The notes beneath the pieces are model-generated. The model was not told the DNA's origin. It saw only the letters and a list, made by a program, of their open reading frames with translations, and made no database searches. The translations under genes and the position numbers were made by a program. A stretch of 64,000 bases of DNA from Oxyruncus cristatus (taxonomy: Eukaryota; Chordata; Aves; Passeriformes; Cotingidae), in contig VXAY01002115.1 of assembly GCA_013399855.1 (NCBI GenBank), positions 96,108 to 160,107 on the forward strand. The letters are read 5' to 3'. Positions 12,501 to 22,800 of the stretch are shown here, piece by piece (positions within the stretch are counted from its first letter, which is position 1; every line of letters starts with the position of its first letter).

Positions 12501-12808
12501 GGCCAGGAGGGAGATGGAGGCAGCCCTCTCTGCTCATCTGCCCTCCCCCTGGCTGTCCACTGCTTTGTGCCTGCTTCCGAGTCCCCGTTTCTCAAATCTT
12601 GAGCTTCATCCGGAAAGAAATGTGAAAAATGCAGGCTGGCCTGTTCCCAGCCTCTCCTCCCGCAGTGAGCAGGGCGTGAGCAGGGCAGGCTGAGCCCCAA
12701 GGGGCAAGGACAAGCCATCGCGCTGTACTCACCGTCCGGGACAAGGTCCTTCGTCTTCCAGGCGGAGGGCCCGGATCCCCGATCCCAGGCTGTGCGGGAT
12801 GTGATCAT
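320..12808 (-). CDS. KIFC3: KIFC3, kinesin family member C3 (kinesin-14), 3'-truncated by the window edge
   Basis: Multi-exon gene encoding a C-terminal-motor, minus-end-directed microtubule kinesin. The family is known from apical transport, Golgi positioning and adherens-junction-anchored microtubules. Seventeen exons join without a phase conflict (12733-12808, 10950-10987, 9593-9740, 7224-7363, 4921-4986, 4284-4433, 3958-4197, 3571-3744, 3295-3442, 3076-3206, 2872-2983, 2475-2656, 2292-2396, 1926-2056, 1243-1366, 660-789, 320-549), giving exactly 775 codons. Order: unique N-terminus (about 1-87), long coiled coil (about 88-474), kinesin-14 neck ending ELVRLKGN, then the motor with P-loop GQTGAGKT, switch I NEHSSRSH, switch II DLAGSE and the microtubule-binding [17 protein letters not shown]. 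The conserved SPVEKNTSETL segment and C-terminal tail are missing because they lie beyond base 1. Identity comes from close agreement with mammalian KIFC3 throughout the coiled coil and motor. The first two exons are less certain. Confidence 0.95.
660..789 (-). CDS. KIFC3: KIFC3 motor exon with switch I
   Basis: [20 protein letters not shown] then [13 protein letters not shown] through LRTT. NxxSSRSH coordinates the nucleotide gamma-phosphate. Donor ACAG|GTGGGT. Confidence 0.97.
1243..1366 (-). CDS. KIFC3: KIFC3 motor exon
   Basis: [20 protein letters not shown] through [14 protein letters not shown]. It completes the split Arg codon from the previous exon. Donor CAAG|GTGCGG. Confidence 0.96.
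1926..2056 (-). CDS. KIFC3: KIFC3 motor exon (loop 5 to beta-4 region)
   Basis: Begins [20 protein letters not shown] and ends AAEIYNESL plus two bases of Arg. The family sequence SAAEIYNE is intact. Confidence 0.96.
2292..2396 (-). CDS. KIFC3: KIFC3 motor exon with the ATP P-loop
   Basis: Thirty-five codons, [20 protein letters not shown] then [23 protein letters not shown] is the Walker A nucleotide-binding loop. Donor GGAG|GTGAGT. Confidence 0.97.
2475..2656 (-). CDS. KIFC3: KIFC3 motor exon: beta-1 strand region
   Basis: Starts with the completed Gly then [20 protein letters not shown], and ends [10 protein letters not shown] (60 full codons). NIRVxxRVRP is the kinesin-14 motor entry. 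Donor GGAG|GTGGGT. Confidence 0.96.
2872..2983 (-). CDS. KIFC3: KIFC3 neck exon
   Basis: Encodes [20 protein letters not shown] through CHNELVRLK plus the first base of the conserved Gly. In kinesin-14 proteins this neck helix leads directly into the motor core and sets minus-end directionality. Confidence 0.96.
3076..3206 (-). CDS. KIFC3: KIFC3 coiled-coil exon
   Basis: Encodes [20 protein letters not shown] through [13 protein letters not shown], one of the most conserved parts of the stalk. Donor CGAG|GTGAGC. Confidence 0.95.
3295..3442 (-). CDS. KIFC3: KIFC3 coiled-coil exon
   Basis: [20 protein letters not shown] through [13 protein letters not shown], ending in a split Gly codon. It is nearly identical to mammalian KIFC3. 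Acceptor CTCCCAG, donor GCGG|GTGAGG. Confidence 0.95.
3571..3744 (-). CDS. KIFC3: KIFC3 coiled-coil exon, 58 codons
   Basis: Phase-0 exon from [17 protein letters not shown] to TEAQLRAQ, including the family-typical [18 protein letters not shown]. Donor TCAG|GTCTGG. Confidence 0.95.
3958..4197 (-). CDS. KIFC3: KIFC3 coiled-coil exon, 80 codons
   Basis: Phase-0 exon carrying continuous heptads from [19 protein letters not shown] through [15 protein letters not shown] to QQIK. The [19 protein letters not shown] core is characteristic of KIFC3. Donor AAAG|GTGAGC. Confidence 0.95.
4284..4433 (-). CDS. KIFC3: KIFC3 coiled-coil exon with a poly-Gln run
   Basis: Fifty codons beginning [20 protein letters not shown] and ending CRDCHHLQ, with a short QQQQQ run and a CxxC pair. 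Mammalian KIFC3 has the equivalent 'GGTDLEKHRDLL...' segment. Donor CCAG|GTGAGT. Confidence 0.93.
4921..4986 (-). CDS. KIFC3: KIFC3 22-codon coiled-coil exon
   Basis: Encodes [20 protein letters not shown] plus EL between TTGGCAG and GCTG|GTGAGC. It corresponds to the mammalian segment '...QAQEVSRLRSEL'. Phase 0 on both sides. Confidence 0.9.
4987..7223 (-). other. KIFC3: KIFC3 intron, 2.2 kb
   Basis: No coding segment was recognised. It holds a run of about 14 A near 5228-5241 and is otherwise unique sequence. Confidence 0.6.
7224..7363 (-). CDS. KIFC3: KIFC3 coiled-coil exon
   Basis: Acceptor TTCCCAG and donor CCAG|GTACGG bound two bases plus 46 codons of heptad-rich sequence ([18 protein letters not shown]..., ending LSLQLQGQ). 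It begins the dimerising coiled coil. Confidence 0.85.
7364..9592 (-). other. KIFC3: KIFC3 intron, 2.2 kb, with a pentanucleotide repeat near its 5' end
   Basis: Lies between the coiled-coil exon and the linker exon. It contains the TCCCA repeat at about 9506-9550. No other gene was recognised on either strand. Confidence 0.6.
9506..9550. repeat. (TCCCA)n pentanucleotide microsatellite
   Basis: About nine near-perfect TCCCA units read directly on the plus strand. It sits roughly 43 bases inside the intron from the KIFC3 donor at 9592. Confidence 0.95.
9593..9740 (-). CDS. KIFC3: KIFC3 N-terminal linker exon
   Basis: Acceptor ...GGACGCAG and donor GCAG|GTAGGG bound 49 codons plus one base. 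The peptide begins [17 protein letters not shown], continues with a low-complexity A/P/E stretch and ends MNLEKA. The split codon completes to V with the next exon. A pentanucleotide repeat lies about 43 bases beyond the donor. Confidence 0.75.
9741..10949 (-). other. KIFC3: KIFC3 intron
   Basis: No coding, RNA or repeat feature could be supported in this 1.2-kb stretch. Confidence 0.5.
10950..10987 (-). CDS. KIFC3: KIFC3 putative 38-nt microexon
   Basis: The acceptor is ...CTGGCCAG and the donor CCAG|GTGAGG. Its 38 bases (2+36) are the only placement found here that converts phase 1 from the first coding exon into phase 0 at exon 9740, adding a D codon plus [12 protein letters not shown]. 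No protein-family support is available for this peptide, so the call rests on splice sites and phase. Confidence 0.45.
10988..12732 (-). other. KIFC3: KIFC3 intron following the first coding exon
   Basis: GC-moderate unique sequence. Several open frames up to about 110 codons occur on both strands but none resembles a known protein or has paired splice sites. Confidence 0.5.
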
Positions 12809-12838
12809 GGCACGGGGGTCCCGAGTACAGCAGCACCT
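12733..12838 (-). CDS. KIFC3: KIFC3 first coding exon (start codon 12808-12806)
   Basis: A pyrimidine-rich tract ending TGCAG precedes base 12838. The ATG at 12808 follows 30 bases of 5'UTR and opens 25 codons ([13 protein letters not shown]..., ending LVPD) plus one base, then donor G|GTGAGT. The one-base overhang matches the two-base start of the 38-nt exon at 10987. The upstream non-coding exon probably lies in the CpG island or in its N gap. It was chosen as the start because no other ATG fits the phase of downstream exons; alternative promoters are common in mammalian KIFC3. Confidence 0.6.
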
Positions 12839-13099
12839 CTGCAGGGAAGCGCAAGGACGGACATCTCAGCCGCGTGCTGTGTCCAGCCGTGAATCCCAGC
12901 GGACCGTGCCAGGGCAAACCACGACAGTAACACCGGTCCCGACTCCCGAAACCCGCAGGAAGTTGCACCAATCCCGATTTCGCTCCCGAAAAGGCGACGG
13001 CCCCGGGCTCCCTCCGTGCTCCCGGCGGATGTGACATAAACAGTGTCTGTAATTAATTTACTCATTCCCGGAGACTCTCCAGGCCCCTCCTAACCTCGG

Positions 13100-13800
13100 G
13101 CTGGGGCTAACTCAGGGAGTTAGGAACTCCGGGACTACGGGGCAGCCCCGCACCCGGGAGGCACCGCACACACCGCCCGCACGGCACCGCCCGCTCCGCA
13201 CCGCACCGCACCGCACACACCGCACCGGGGGCCGGCTCGGCGGGGAAGGGGGCGCGGAGCCCCGGGACCGCCCGCCCTCCGCGGGGTCCCTTGTTCTCCC
13301 GACCGGCGNNNNNNNNNNNNNNNNNNNNNNNNNNNNNNNNNNNNNNNNNNNNNNNNNNNNNNNNNNNNNNNNNNNNNNNNNNNNNNNNNNNNNNNNNNNN
13401 NNNNNNNNNNNNNNNNNNNNNNNNNNNNNNNNNNNNNNNNNNNNNNNNNNNNNNNNNNNNNNNNNNNNNNNNNNNNNNNNNNNNNNNNNNNNNNNNNNNN
13501 NNNNNNNNNNNNNNNNNNNNNNNNNNNNNNNNNNNNNNNNNNNNNNNNNNNNNNNNNNNNNNNNNNNNNNNNNNNNNNNNNNNNNNNNNNNNNNNNNNNN
13601 NNNNNNNNNNNNNNNNNNNNNNNNNNNNNNNNNNNNNNNNNNNNNNNNNNNNCCCCCCGGCGGGGCCGGGGCTGCACCGTCCCGCACTCGGGGCTCCGCA
13701 GCGGCGGCCCCGCCCCGGCTGCGGGAGCTGCCGGGCCGCCCGCGGGACACGGCCGGCCCCTCTCGCCAGAGCCCGGTGAGCTCAGCGGAGCCCCGGTGTC
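13100..13800 (-). promoter_or_regulatory. KIFC3: CpG island, presumed KIFC3 promoter and first exon
   Basis: Dense CpG on both sides of an N run, located 5' of the first coding exon of minus-strand KIFC3. It includes CACCG-type short tandem units at about 13145-13230. No TATA box is evident. The transcription start and first untranslated exon are likely here or in the gap. A donor-like CCG|GTGAGC on the plus strand near 13775 hints at divergent transcription but proves nothing. Confidence 0.65.
13309..13652. other. Assembly gap (344 N)
   Basis: Unresolved bases inside the KIFC3 CpG island. GC-rich avian promoters often drop out of short-read assemblies. Open frames spanning it are artefacts. 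Confidence 1.
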
Positions 13801-16800
13801 CCCCCGTGCCCTTCCCAGGGCAGCCCGGCCCCCGCCGTGATTCCCTGACTCTCCCTTGTCAGAGCCCTGGGAGGGCTCCCGGTGTGTCCCCAGTACTCGC
13901 GGTACGTCCCTGCCCTTCCCGCCCTAATCCCGGTGCTCTTCGGGGAGTCTCAGTGTGACCACATCCCACCTGTGCACCGCCCCGCCATAGCTCATCAGGG
14001 TGACCCTGGGGGACCCTGGGGACTGTGGTGCTGGTGACCTACACACCCAGGACCAGAGGTGACCATCCATGCCCTCACCCTGCCATGTCCCCACTGCTCC
14101 CAAACACCAGTGCATTCACTGGCAACGACGTCAACCAGCACCCCAGGCTCACCGGCCCTGGGGACACAGATTTCAAATGGAAAACAACCTGTTTCTAACC
14201 CAGAGGCGTGGAGAAAACAGCCTGACATGCCAAGACCTCTCCAAAGGCCCTGGTGTCACGAAAGACAACAGAAAATCCTGCTTTAAGCATTTTTAGGGTG
14301 TGAGTTGTATCTACGTGCCTGTATTGCGCACACAGCTCTCATGGTAATGGCTGGTTTGGGTGACACAAGTCACTCATAACTTATTCATGGTAATGAACTG
14401 GCAGTACTGGATACTTCCCACAACAAAGCTGAACTTGGCATCCACAGTGATGGTGACGGGTGCCCTGTTCAATGGCTCACATCTGCCTGATGGCGGGCTG
14501 ACCTGTGGGGCACTTGTCCCACGTGGGTTTGGGGATGCAGGGGTGGCCATCCCTTGGGAGAGGAAGGTTTGATGACAGCCCTGTGGAGCTGGGAAGCAGA
14601 AGACTCTGCCCACCAGCAGGGTGTGCTCCCCTCAGGCCAGGTGTCCTCCATCTCCTGCCTCGCCACTCTCAGTCAAAGCCTTTCACTCACTCCTACCTGT
14701 GTTTGGAGCGTGATTCAGCTCTGTCCTTTCATCCCAGCGTCAACCTCTTGGACATCCTCAGAGAACCCCCAGGAGATGCTGCCCTATCCCCTGTCACAAG
14801 CCAGCTACATGGAAGGGTGTGACAGGGATCCACTGGAGGTGACGAGCTGCTCGAGCCACTCACCACAGGGAAAGGGGGCTGCCAAGGGTCACCTCCATGT
14901 CCCCGTGCCCCTGGTGCAGCGCCTTGTCCCTGAGAAGCCAATGCCATCCCGGCCTGGCATCTGCCTCCAGCTCTGCACTGCAGCTGCCATCCCTCCACAG
15001 CCAGTGAAACCCTCCCAGCCTCCCCTCATCAGAGGTTTATTGGCATTCCCAGCATGGAGCCCTTGGCAGGGATGGATACAGGCGTGTGTGCCTCTAGACA
15101 CACATCCATGTGTACATACACGTACCCGCAGAGGCCCTAAGCAGTTGCTGGTTTTCATCAGTACCCCATTATTTGTGCAGCTCCCTCAGCTGGTTTGGGG
15201 ATAATATTGACACATGTCAAGCTACTTTCCCCTTTCTGATAGCGGCTGTAAAGCCATATCACCACTAACTTCACTTACGAGCTGTAAGGGTAAAATAAAT
15301 GTATGTGTAAATGACTTTAACTGGTAAGTAATTTCCTGGCTTTTGAATGCTTCAGGTTTTTAATGGTATTGCAATTATGCAAAGCACGTAAGTTGTATCA
15401 ATTACATCAAGTAAGTCTACATTAGGCAGGCACATGTGTGAATTCCCCAGTTTAGAAGAATAACTTAATGAATAAGCATGGAGCAAAATCTGAGATGCAA
15501 GGAAGGGTTCTGTGCCAACAGCCCTATTCAAACAGTCACCTGTGAGCATTACAAAAGCCACCCCTCCCAGCTGCAGGGCTGTTTTTTGGCAGAGGACAGC
15601 GTGGCTCTGTGACGGCCCCAGTACAATAGGAACAGGATCTCCAGGGATTCAGAAGTGGGGTTAGCCTGGAGGCACATTGGTGGCCAGGTACCATCTCCCT
15701 TTCCCTGTGCTGCAGTTTAACTCCAGGGAGCACTGTGGATCCCAGGGAATGCTCACTTCTGGCTGGGGGCCTGCAGCCAGTGGGGATGCATGGGAGCCTG
15801 TGCAGGCAAGCAGGTACCCAGCTCACATCCCCTTCTCTGCAGAGATTCACCTACGCTGGCTGGAATAATCTCAACCTGGTCCCCCAGCGATGCTCCCGTC
15901 CTTCTTTTCTTGGCTGTCATGTCTCCGTGACCTGAGCGAGCACCGGCTGACGACATCGCCGGAGGTATTTTTAGAAATGCTGCTTTGCAGGCAGGCAGAG
16001 AAAAGGCAGCGAGCAGCAGGACTCACCGCCAGCAGCACCCTCCTGGCAGCACCCAGCAGGTAGTGGAAAGGCTCGATATATCAATGACCATCAGTGCTAG
16101 AACAGCTGCCCTCCATGCATGGCACCAGCTGTGCCAGCCTGCCACGGGGCACGCTGCTGGGAAACAGTGACCCTGGTGTGGGTTTGGCTCTGCTTTTAGC
16201 CCAGCCTGTGCAGCATCTGAAAAGCATCGCTGCTGTGGTGCTGTGAAGTCAGGCAGGTTGATTCGCCTTTTACTTGGGTGAGGGGAAGCTCCAGCGATCG
16301 AAACACATCACTGAGCGGGGCCCTTTGCATTGGACATTTGTTCTGCCCTGAGCAAATATTTAACCTACATCTGTAAGACAGCTGAAAAACACCCCAAATG
16401 CCAGAAAAAAATGTGACTCCCCCTCCCCTCCCTTCGAGCAACATGATAACTTGGTCCAGGAACGCAGGCGGGAGCACACCTGATACCTGAAGCCTATTGT
16501 ATACTGGGACATTCCGTGCAGAAAATTCCCACCAGAAGCACCAGACATCGTGAGAATGTGTCCCCAGAGCACAATTAATTATAAACCAGTTCATTATTCT
16601 AACTTTGCTCCTCCTTGAGGAGGAAGGTGAGGGGATTTCTCAGCATTGCTGAGGCACACCTTGCCAAGCCAACACGAAACACTTCCCAAAGCAGGAACAA
16701 ACCCCTGCATTCCTACATTCCTACATTGCCATTTCACACAATGACAGGAGTTTTAATTAAGTCTTAGCATGCTCCTGAGAAATTGAATACTCATTTTAAA

Positions 16801-19800
16801 GTTCACTAGCTGAATTAATTCAATCCTCGAGATAGGGTTGTGTGGAACTGGGTGGAGAGCAGGAGCCGGGGAGGGGTGTTTCAAGGATTGCTGCCGAAAT
16901 CCAACACATCGGGATGCTACTTTGGATGGTAGTGGGGGCTCTGCAGATCAGCCCCCCTCGGCCAAGTCCTGTGAGCTGGCTAGGCTGGGTTTGGACAGCC
17001 CAGGGCAGCATGGAGCCACTCCACTAGCAAGGAGCTGGCAGCTCTGGCTGGGAGCTGCTGCAAGCCACAGCTCAGCTCTCCCCGTGTTCCCCGCTGCGAA
17101 TCTCCTCTATATCAAGCAAACGACAAAAGCAACATCTTTTTCAACCTGCTGTGTTCAGGTAGAGAAAACCTCTGCTGTGCAGGCAGCCAGGGCAGTGCCG
17201 TGCAAGCTGGAGCAGCCATCAGGTGGGCAGCTCTTCCGCCCCTCCGAATTTCCCATCCCGGACTGCGACGCACAGCCCTCGAACCAAACCTCAGCCTCTG
17301 TCTCCCTTTTACCTACCTTTTGTCTTTGTCATATTTTTCAGCTGGCTTCAGGTACAACTTGGGTTTGGCTTTAATGCCTGTGCCTCCCCCATGCAAAGAG
17401 CTGCTGGGCTCATCCTGTGCCTCTCCAGCTGCTGGGGAGCGGGGAGCTGCTCTGTGGGAGGGCTGCAGCTCACCTCCTAAGTCATTAATGTTTCATGGCA
17501 TTAATCAACACGGGCTCCTGCTTATAAAGCACTTCTTAGAAACAAGGCTAAGAATAAGGAGGAGGTGTCCTGGCTGAGGCTAAACCCTCTCCGCTGGCTG
17601 GGGGATGCCCATGCTGGTTGGAGCAGACCCAGGGAGGGGGCACTTGGATACCAAGTAAACGCCACCCCGGCCATTTTATCCAGCAAATAAAAATTCAGGC
17701 TGTACTGGAAAGATGGCTGCATCCCAGGAGGAGATCCTGGAGCTCCTGGTCTGGCCGGAGCCCACCAGTGGTGCCCCAGCCACTGGTTACAGGGTGCCCT
17801 TTGGACCCTCCCGCTGGGAGCTTGGGTGCTTTATGCAATTCTTTTTATATAAAGAAATGTCTGAAGATAAAAGCTGCAGGTGGGCAACTGGGATCTTTTC
17901 AGAATTTTACTACCTCACCCGTGTCAGGGTGTGCAAAGACAGGCTTAGGCTTTCCTCTGCACAGGCAGAAGGGAAGGGGAGCTCTCTCCTTTAAGAAATA
18001 GATTTAGTGCTCAGCAAAAGCATTTATTTTTAGTGCCCTCTGAAGTGTGCTTGACTTCGGAGAAGAAACGAAGCAAAAGCAGTAATTCTGAATAATTTAG
18101 GGAATAGAGTTTTAGGGCTGAAGCGGCTCTGCCTTGCTGGGACAGGGTCTGGAGGAATGCTGGGCTTACTAACAACATCCAGCTGGTTTAGGAATGGACA
18201 GAGGTAAATCAGTGAGAGCTTATACAGGGAAGAGGGAAATATCCCTGTGGTCATAAAGCAAATGCAGCCATGTGAAGGAAAATATTGTGATGGTGGGTAG
18301 AGCATGCGATGTGCTCGGCTGCATCCTGACTGCAACACGAGAGCTGCACCCGACAAAGACATGAATATGCAAGCGAGGCGGGATATTCACCGGTGGAATT
18401 AAATAGCTTTCCCTCTAACTGGCTTTGACTGCTCGGTATCAAGCTGTCTGCAAAGTCCCCCTGTGACTCCCTCCTGGCACACCAGGTCCTGGGCTCACAC
18501 TGTGACACCTTTGGATTTTAAGGTGCCCTAGGAATGCTCAGCAGGCACCGCGGGGATGCTCCCACCACCTCTGTGCACTGCTGGGTGGTCTCTTCCCCGC
18601 TATTATCTACGCTGAGCCAGAGCATTCCAGCCCTACCCATGCTATCACAGCTTCCCACTCACCAAGGAAAAAGCCTGAGGTCTTTCTAGTTTAACTGACT
18701 GGAGCGTTTAACTGACTGGAGGTTCATTATTACGAACCTAACTGGGACCAAATTATCTTTTTTTATTTTTTTTTTTTTTTCTTCTAAGGAACAATTGAGA
18801 TGGTGAAGAAAACTGCATTCTATTGAGAGTAAGAGTCACTAAAGAGATCCATGAATCTACCTGCCAAAATTTTACAGGAAAACCTGTTTTTTTGTTAACA
18901 CAAAAATAGATGCACAGCTACCACAGAAACCCAGCCTGTTTCAAAAAAAGCACAGAATTTCTTGTTCCTGTGTTGGTGCTTCAAAGATTCTATTGCAGCA
19001 GACTACAGAATTACAAACTGCAAATAGGATGGCAGGATCCGTCCTCAAAGCATGTTTTACATCCAAACAAAGGGTCTTCAGCTTCCCGGCTGAGCCAGGG
19101 GAAGTCGTGGAGAAACGCTGAGTTCCAGCCTCCTTCTAAGGCTCAGGGAAAACGGAGCAGCACGGCGCTGAGCAAGGCTATTTTAGAACTGAAAAGTTTT
19201 CCATCTACACCCAATGAATATTAAACAGCCACACGCTTCAGCTCTGCTGCCTGCACCCGGCGCCGCGTGAGCAGATTTAATTTCTCTTTATGGAGAGGAG
19301 CAGACCCACACCCATATTTTCATGCATGTGCCTTAGAGGTGAAAGGGATGTGAAGGGCAAACCCGAGTCCTCCCTGCCAGGAGATCCCTTCAGCAATCAC
19401 CCACAACTGGAAAAACAAGGAGACATTAAGGAAAAGCTGGCAGCACAGGCAGGAGGAACAGTCACAAGGGTTTATGCAGACTGACATGGAATAACTGCCA
19501 GCTTGCTGGGAATTTCACATAAACCTTCACGGGCTTTCACATCTATCTGCAGATCCAAGAGAGGTGTCAGGTGAAACAATAAGGATGAGATGGAGAAGGA
19601 AATGGTACAGAAGGTGGGACCAAGGCATGGCTGAGGTGCTCAGCATGCCAGGCAAGAAGGGACAGAGATGTGCTCAGTATCCCAGGTGAGGTGGGACTGG
19701 GGCTCTCTGGGGCTCACACATCTCTGTTCAGTTATTTTCACCTTCAGCCCACCGGACAAAAAGTGCTGCTGAATTAACCCCTTGGGAAACAACAGCAAAA

Positions 19801-22800
19801 TAAATACAGAGCCCATGTGCAAACATCCAGGCACGTTTTGTGAACACGACTCCAATCCAGAGGCATTTTGCTGGTTTTCATCCCCAGCCTTTGCTGTTGA
19901 AACAGGACATGCCCTGCTCAACCCCAGCCCCTGCCACTGCTCTCACCTGTGGGCCCGTCCAGGCCACCCCTGGTCTGGGATGCATTTTTTGGAAGCATCC
20001 TGCTCCACAGGCCAGTCTCCACACCGTGCCCACGGGTCGGCAGAAACACCCCTCGAGGCTGCGTCGCTCACCGTCCTCGCCGCGGGCAGGGATGCTCTCC
20101 ACAGCCTGCGTCCTGCTCCTCTTGCTGCTCCCCTTGCTCCAGCCCTGCACTGACAGTCCTGCCAGCACCCACAGCGTGTGCATGGCTCAGGGAAGGGATG
20201 CTGCGCTCCAGAGAGGGTCCGTGGGAACCTCCCCTCAAGCCTCCCTAGGACGCTGGGAGCCGGCCGGGGTGGTGTGGCTGTGCTGGCAGCAGCAGCTCCC
20301 TGGGGTGGGATGCATCACCACACTTTTCCACACGTGGTGCCACACTCCTGGCACGCCGGCATTGGAAAGTCGTTGCCTTTTCGTCAAGGGCTTTGTGACT
20401 CCGTCCCAGCCTCAGGGGTCCCTGAGTGAAGCCCCTGCAGTTCTCCTCTTCCCCTATTAAGGGCCAGTAAATGCTGTTGTAAAGATGGTCCGTGATGGTG
20501 CCTGGTACCAGATGGGTCCCAGTGCTGCTGCAGAGCCAGGATGGCAGGACCCCCCAGGGATGCTCCACTCACTGCCAGCCTTCCCAGAGAGTGAAGGCAG
20601 GGGGTGGCTTCCTGTGCCCAGTGTCTCCTTCTCAGCTGAATTTCTCAGCCCGTGTAAACCGCTTGTGGTTCCGTCCCACCCGTGACCAGAGACAGAGAAA
20701 GCACCGTCCCCTTCACTCCCATCTGCCAGTGCATTAGGAAAATGAGAGCTGATTAACATCCATCCCCTCCTGAGCACCATTGGTCCCCAGCAAATTGCTG
20801 ACACCACCGATTTAGGGGCAGTGGCAGACAGGTGGACTTCCCCCCCTCTGCAGGCATCCAGGCTTAGATGGGTTGCTCAGGTCTGAGCATTTGCTGTAGT
20901 CAAAAGAAGCGCTTAAATTGCACAAAATGAGTGTGTTAATCAGATATTTTATTCTATCACCTGTTAAAAGGTTGGTTCAGGCAGTGCCTTTGCTTGCAGA
21001 CCTGCTCCTCCATCGCACACCAGGCCAAGATGCCTTGATGGGGTGGGAAGGAGCTCATGTGCCCACACCACCCCATCAACCCGCAGAGGCTGGAAGAGCC
21101 CTGTAGCACCAAAAACTCTCCTGTTTCTCAAGGCAGGCCAGCTGGAAAACCCCATTTCCCTGAAATTAATCTCCACCTGCCAGCACTTTCTAGAAGGCAG
21201 TTAAGAGCAGTGAAACTGGGGAGATTTGCAAAATAAACAGCGATCAAACGCAAAGCCCCGGGTTCCTGCTCCTAGGGTGTCTGCCAAGACACACAGATCG
21301 TATCAGGCTAATTTACAAAAGGAAAACCGCCCTAATTAGTGTTCAGGAAAGCACTTTAATGAGAAAAGCATTAGTGCAAAAAGCGAGAGTGCCAAGAGGT
21401 CAAGCTGTTCCTAAATGCCAGAAAACCAGGAAACGGGGCAGAGCCCACCCAGGATGCAGCACCATTTTCTCACTTTTTAAATAATATCTCAGGTTATTAG
21501 TGAGGAATTTGTAAAACCCAGAGCCAAATGCCCAGTGGCTGGGCAGAGCCTGCAAGCCCTGAGCGTCGCGATGCCGACTGTGGGCAGGGCTTGGAAATCC
21601 CTGCAGCCGTCTCCCCTCCTTTTTGGGGCAGAGTGAGGGTTTTATGGCTGGAGTTCCCCCCTGGGAAGGGGAGACCAGAAGCCCTGTCAGTGCTTGGAGT
21701 CCCGTCTCGCAGGCGGCTCTGACGGTGGCCAGTAACCATGGCAGCGGAGGGATTTTTCACGTGATGTTGGTATTTCTGCAGCACAAAAGAGCCCCTTATC
21801 TAGAATGAGTAACTAGCCTGGCTGGTCTTCATTCCTTCGGTTATTGCTAAGGCAGAGCGGCACGGGGCGGCTCATGTGATGCCCACCCCGGGGCCAATTC
21901 GGACCATCCACGTGATGCTCATCCTGGGGTGAATCCGGAGCATCCACGAGGAGGCACAAGGGAGGCTCCAGAAGGCCCCGCAGATGCTCACGCAGGCGGC
22001 CAGGGCAGCAGTCCCGCTGTGTGGAGGCAGAGCCCTCCTCCCCGCCTCTTCTGACAGACAGAGCTGGGAAGGGAGCAGCGGCTGTCCCGGCAAGCTCGAG
22101 TATTCGAAGTGAGCACCTGTAAACCGTGCACTTCGGGGCAGCGCCGGCCGGCCCCAGGATGTGACAGCCCAGAGCTGGCGGGGGGTGTTCCCTGGCCACC
22201 CCATAACATCGATCCCCACAACCTGGTTTATCTCGCTTCTCCGGTTGTTTACGTTTCTTCTCAAATTCCTTCCAATTTGTCCAAGAAAGAAGTTTTGAGA
22301 CTTTTAACTGTTTGACTTCCAGCTCTTCTCACGTATCAAGTGACTTCTAAAAGCAGGAAAAACTACATGAAATAATGTGGGTTTCTAGGCTTCTCTTCTG
22401 CAGATGAACTCGCATCCAACTCACTGATACTGTGCAGGTGTCCCTAAGACATTCACCCCAGGGCATGAACCAAAGTGGGTGAGTTTTACCCCAAAATTAG
22501 AGTGGGTAAATGAGGAAAGAATGAGAAAAGGAAAATGTTCATCAAGGCTGAGCTCAGCTTAAGCTGCTATTAATAAACGCCGGCATGGGCATCTGTGGGC
22601 TTGTGAACCTCTGTGTGACCCCTCCCCAAATGGTGGTCTGGCTGTTTTTCAGGGTGTTAACTCCAGTGGGACCATTTCTGCACTTAAAAGGAGCTGCTTG
22701 CTCAGGACAGAGAAAACCAGACTTGTGTTGGCTCCATTTTAGAGGAAGGTAAAAGGAATTCAGAGTGATTTATATGCAACTGCGACTCAAAGCAGAGCTA

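Noticed and set aside
13112..13779. Long open frames with X residues
   Set aside because: They exist only because the 344 N translate without stops.
19840..20460. 206-codon plus-strand open frame in the KIFC3-CNGB1 interval
   Set aside because: No recognisable family, low GC-skew evidence of coding, and no supporting splice sites; chance frame in GC-rich DNA.
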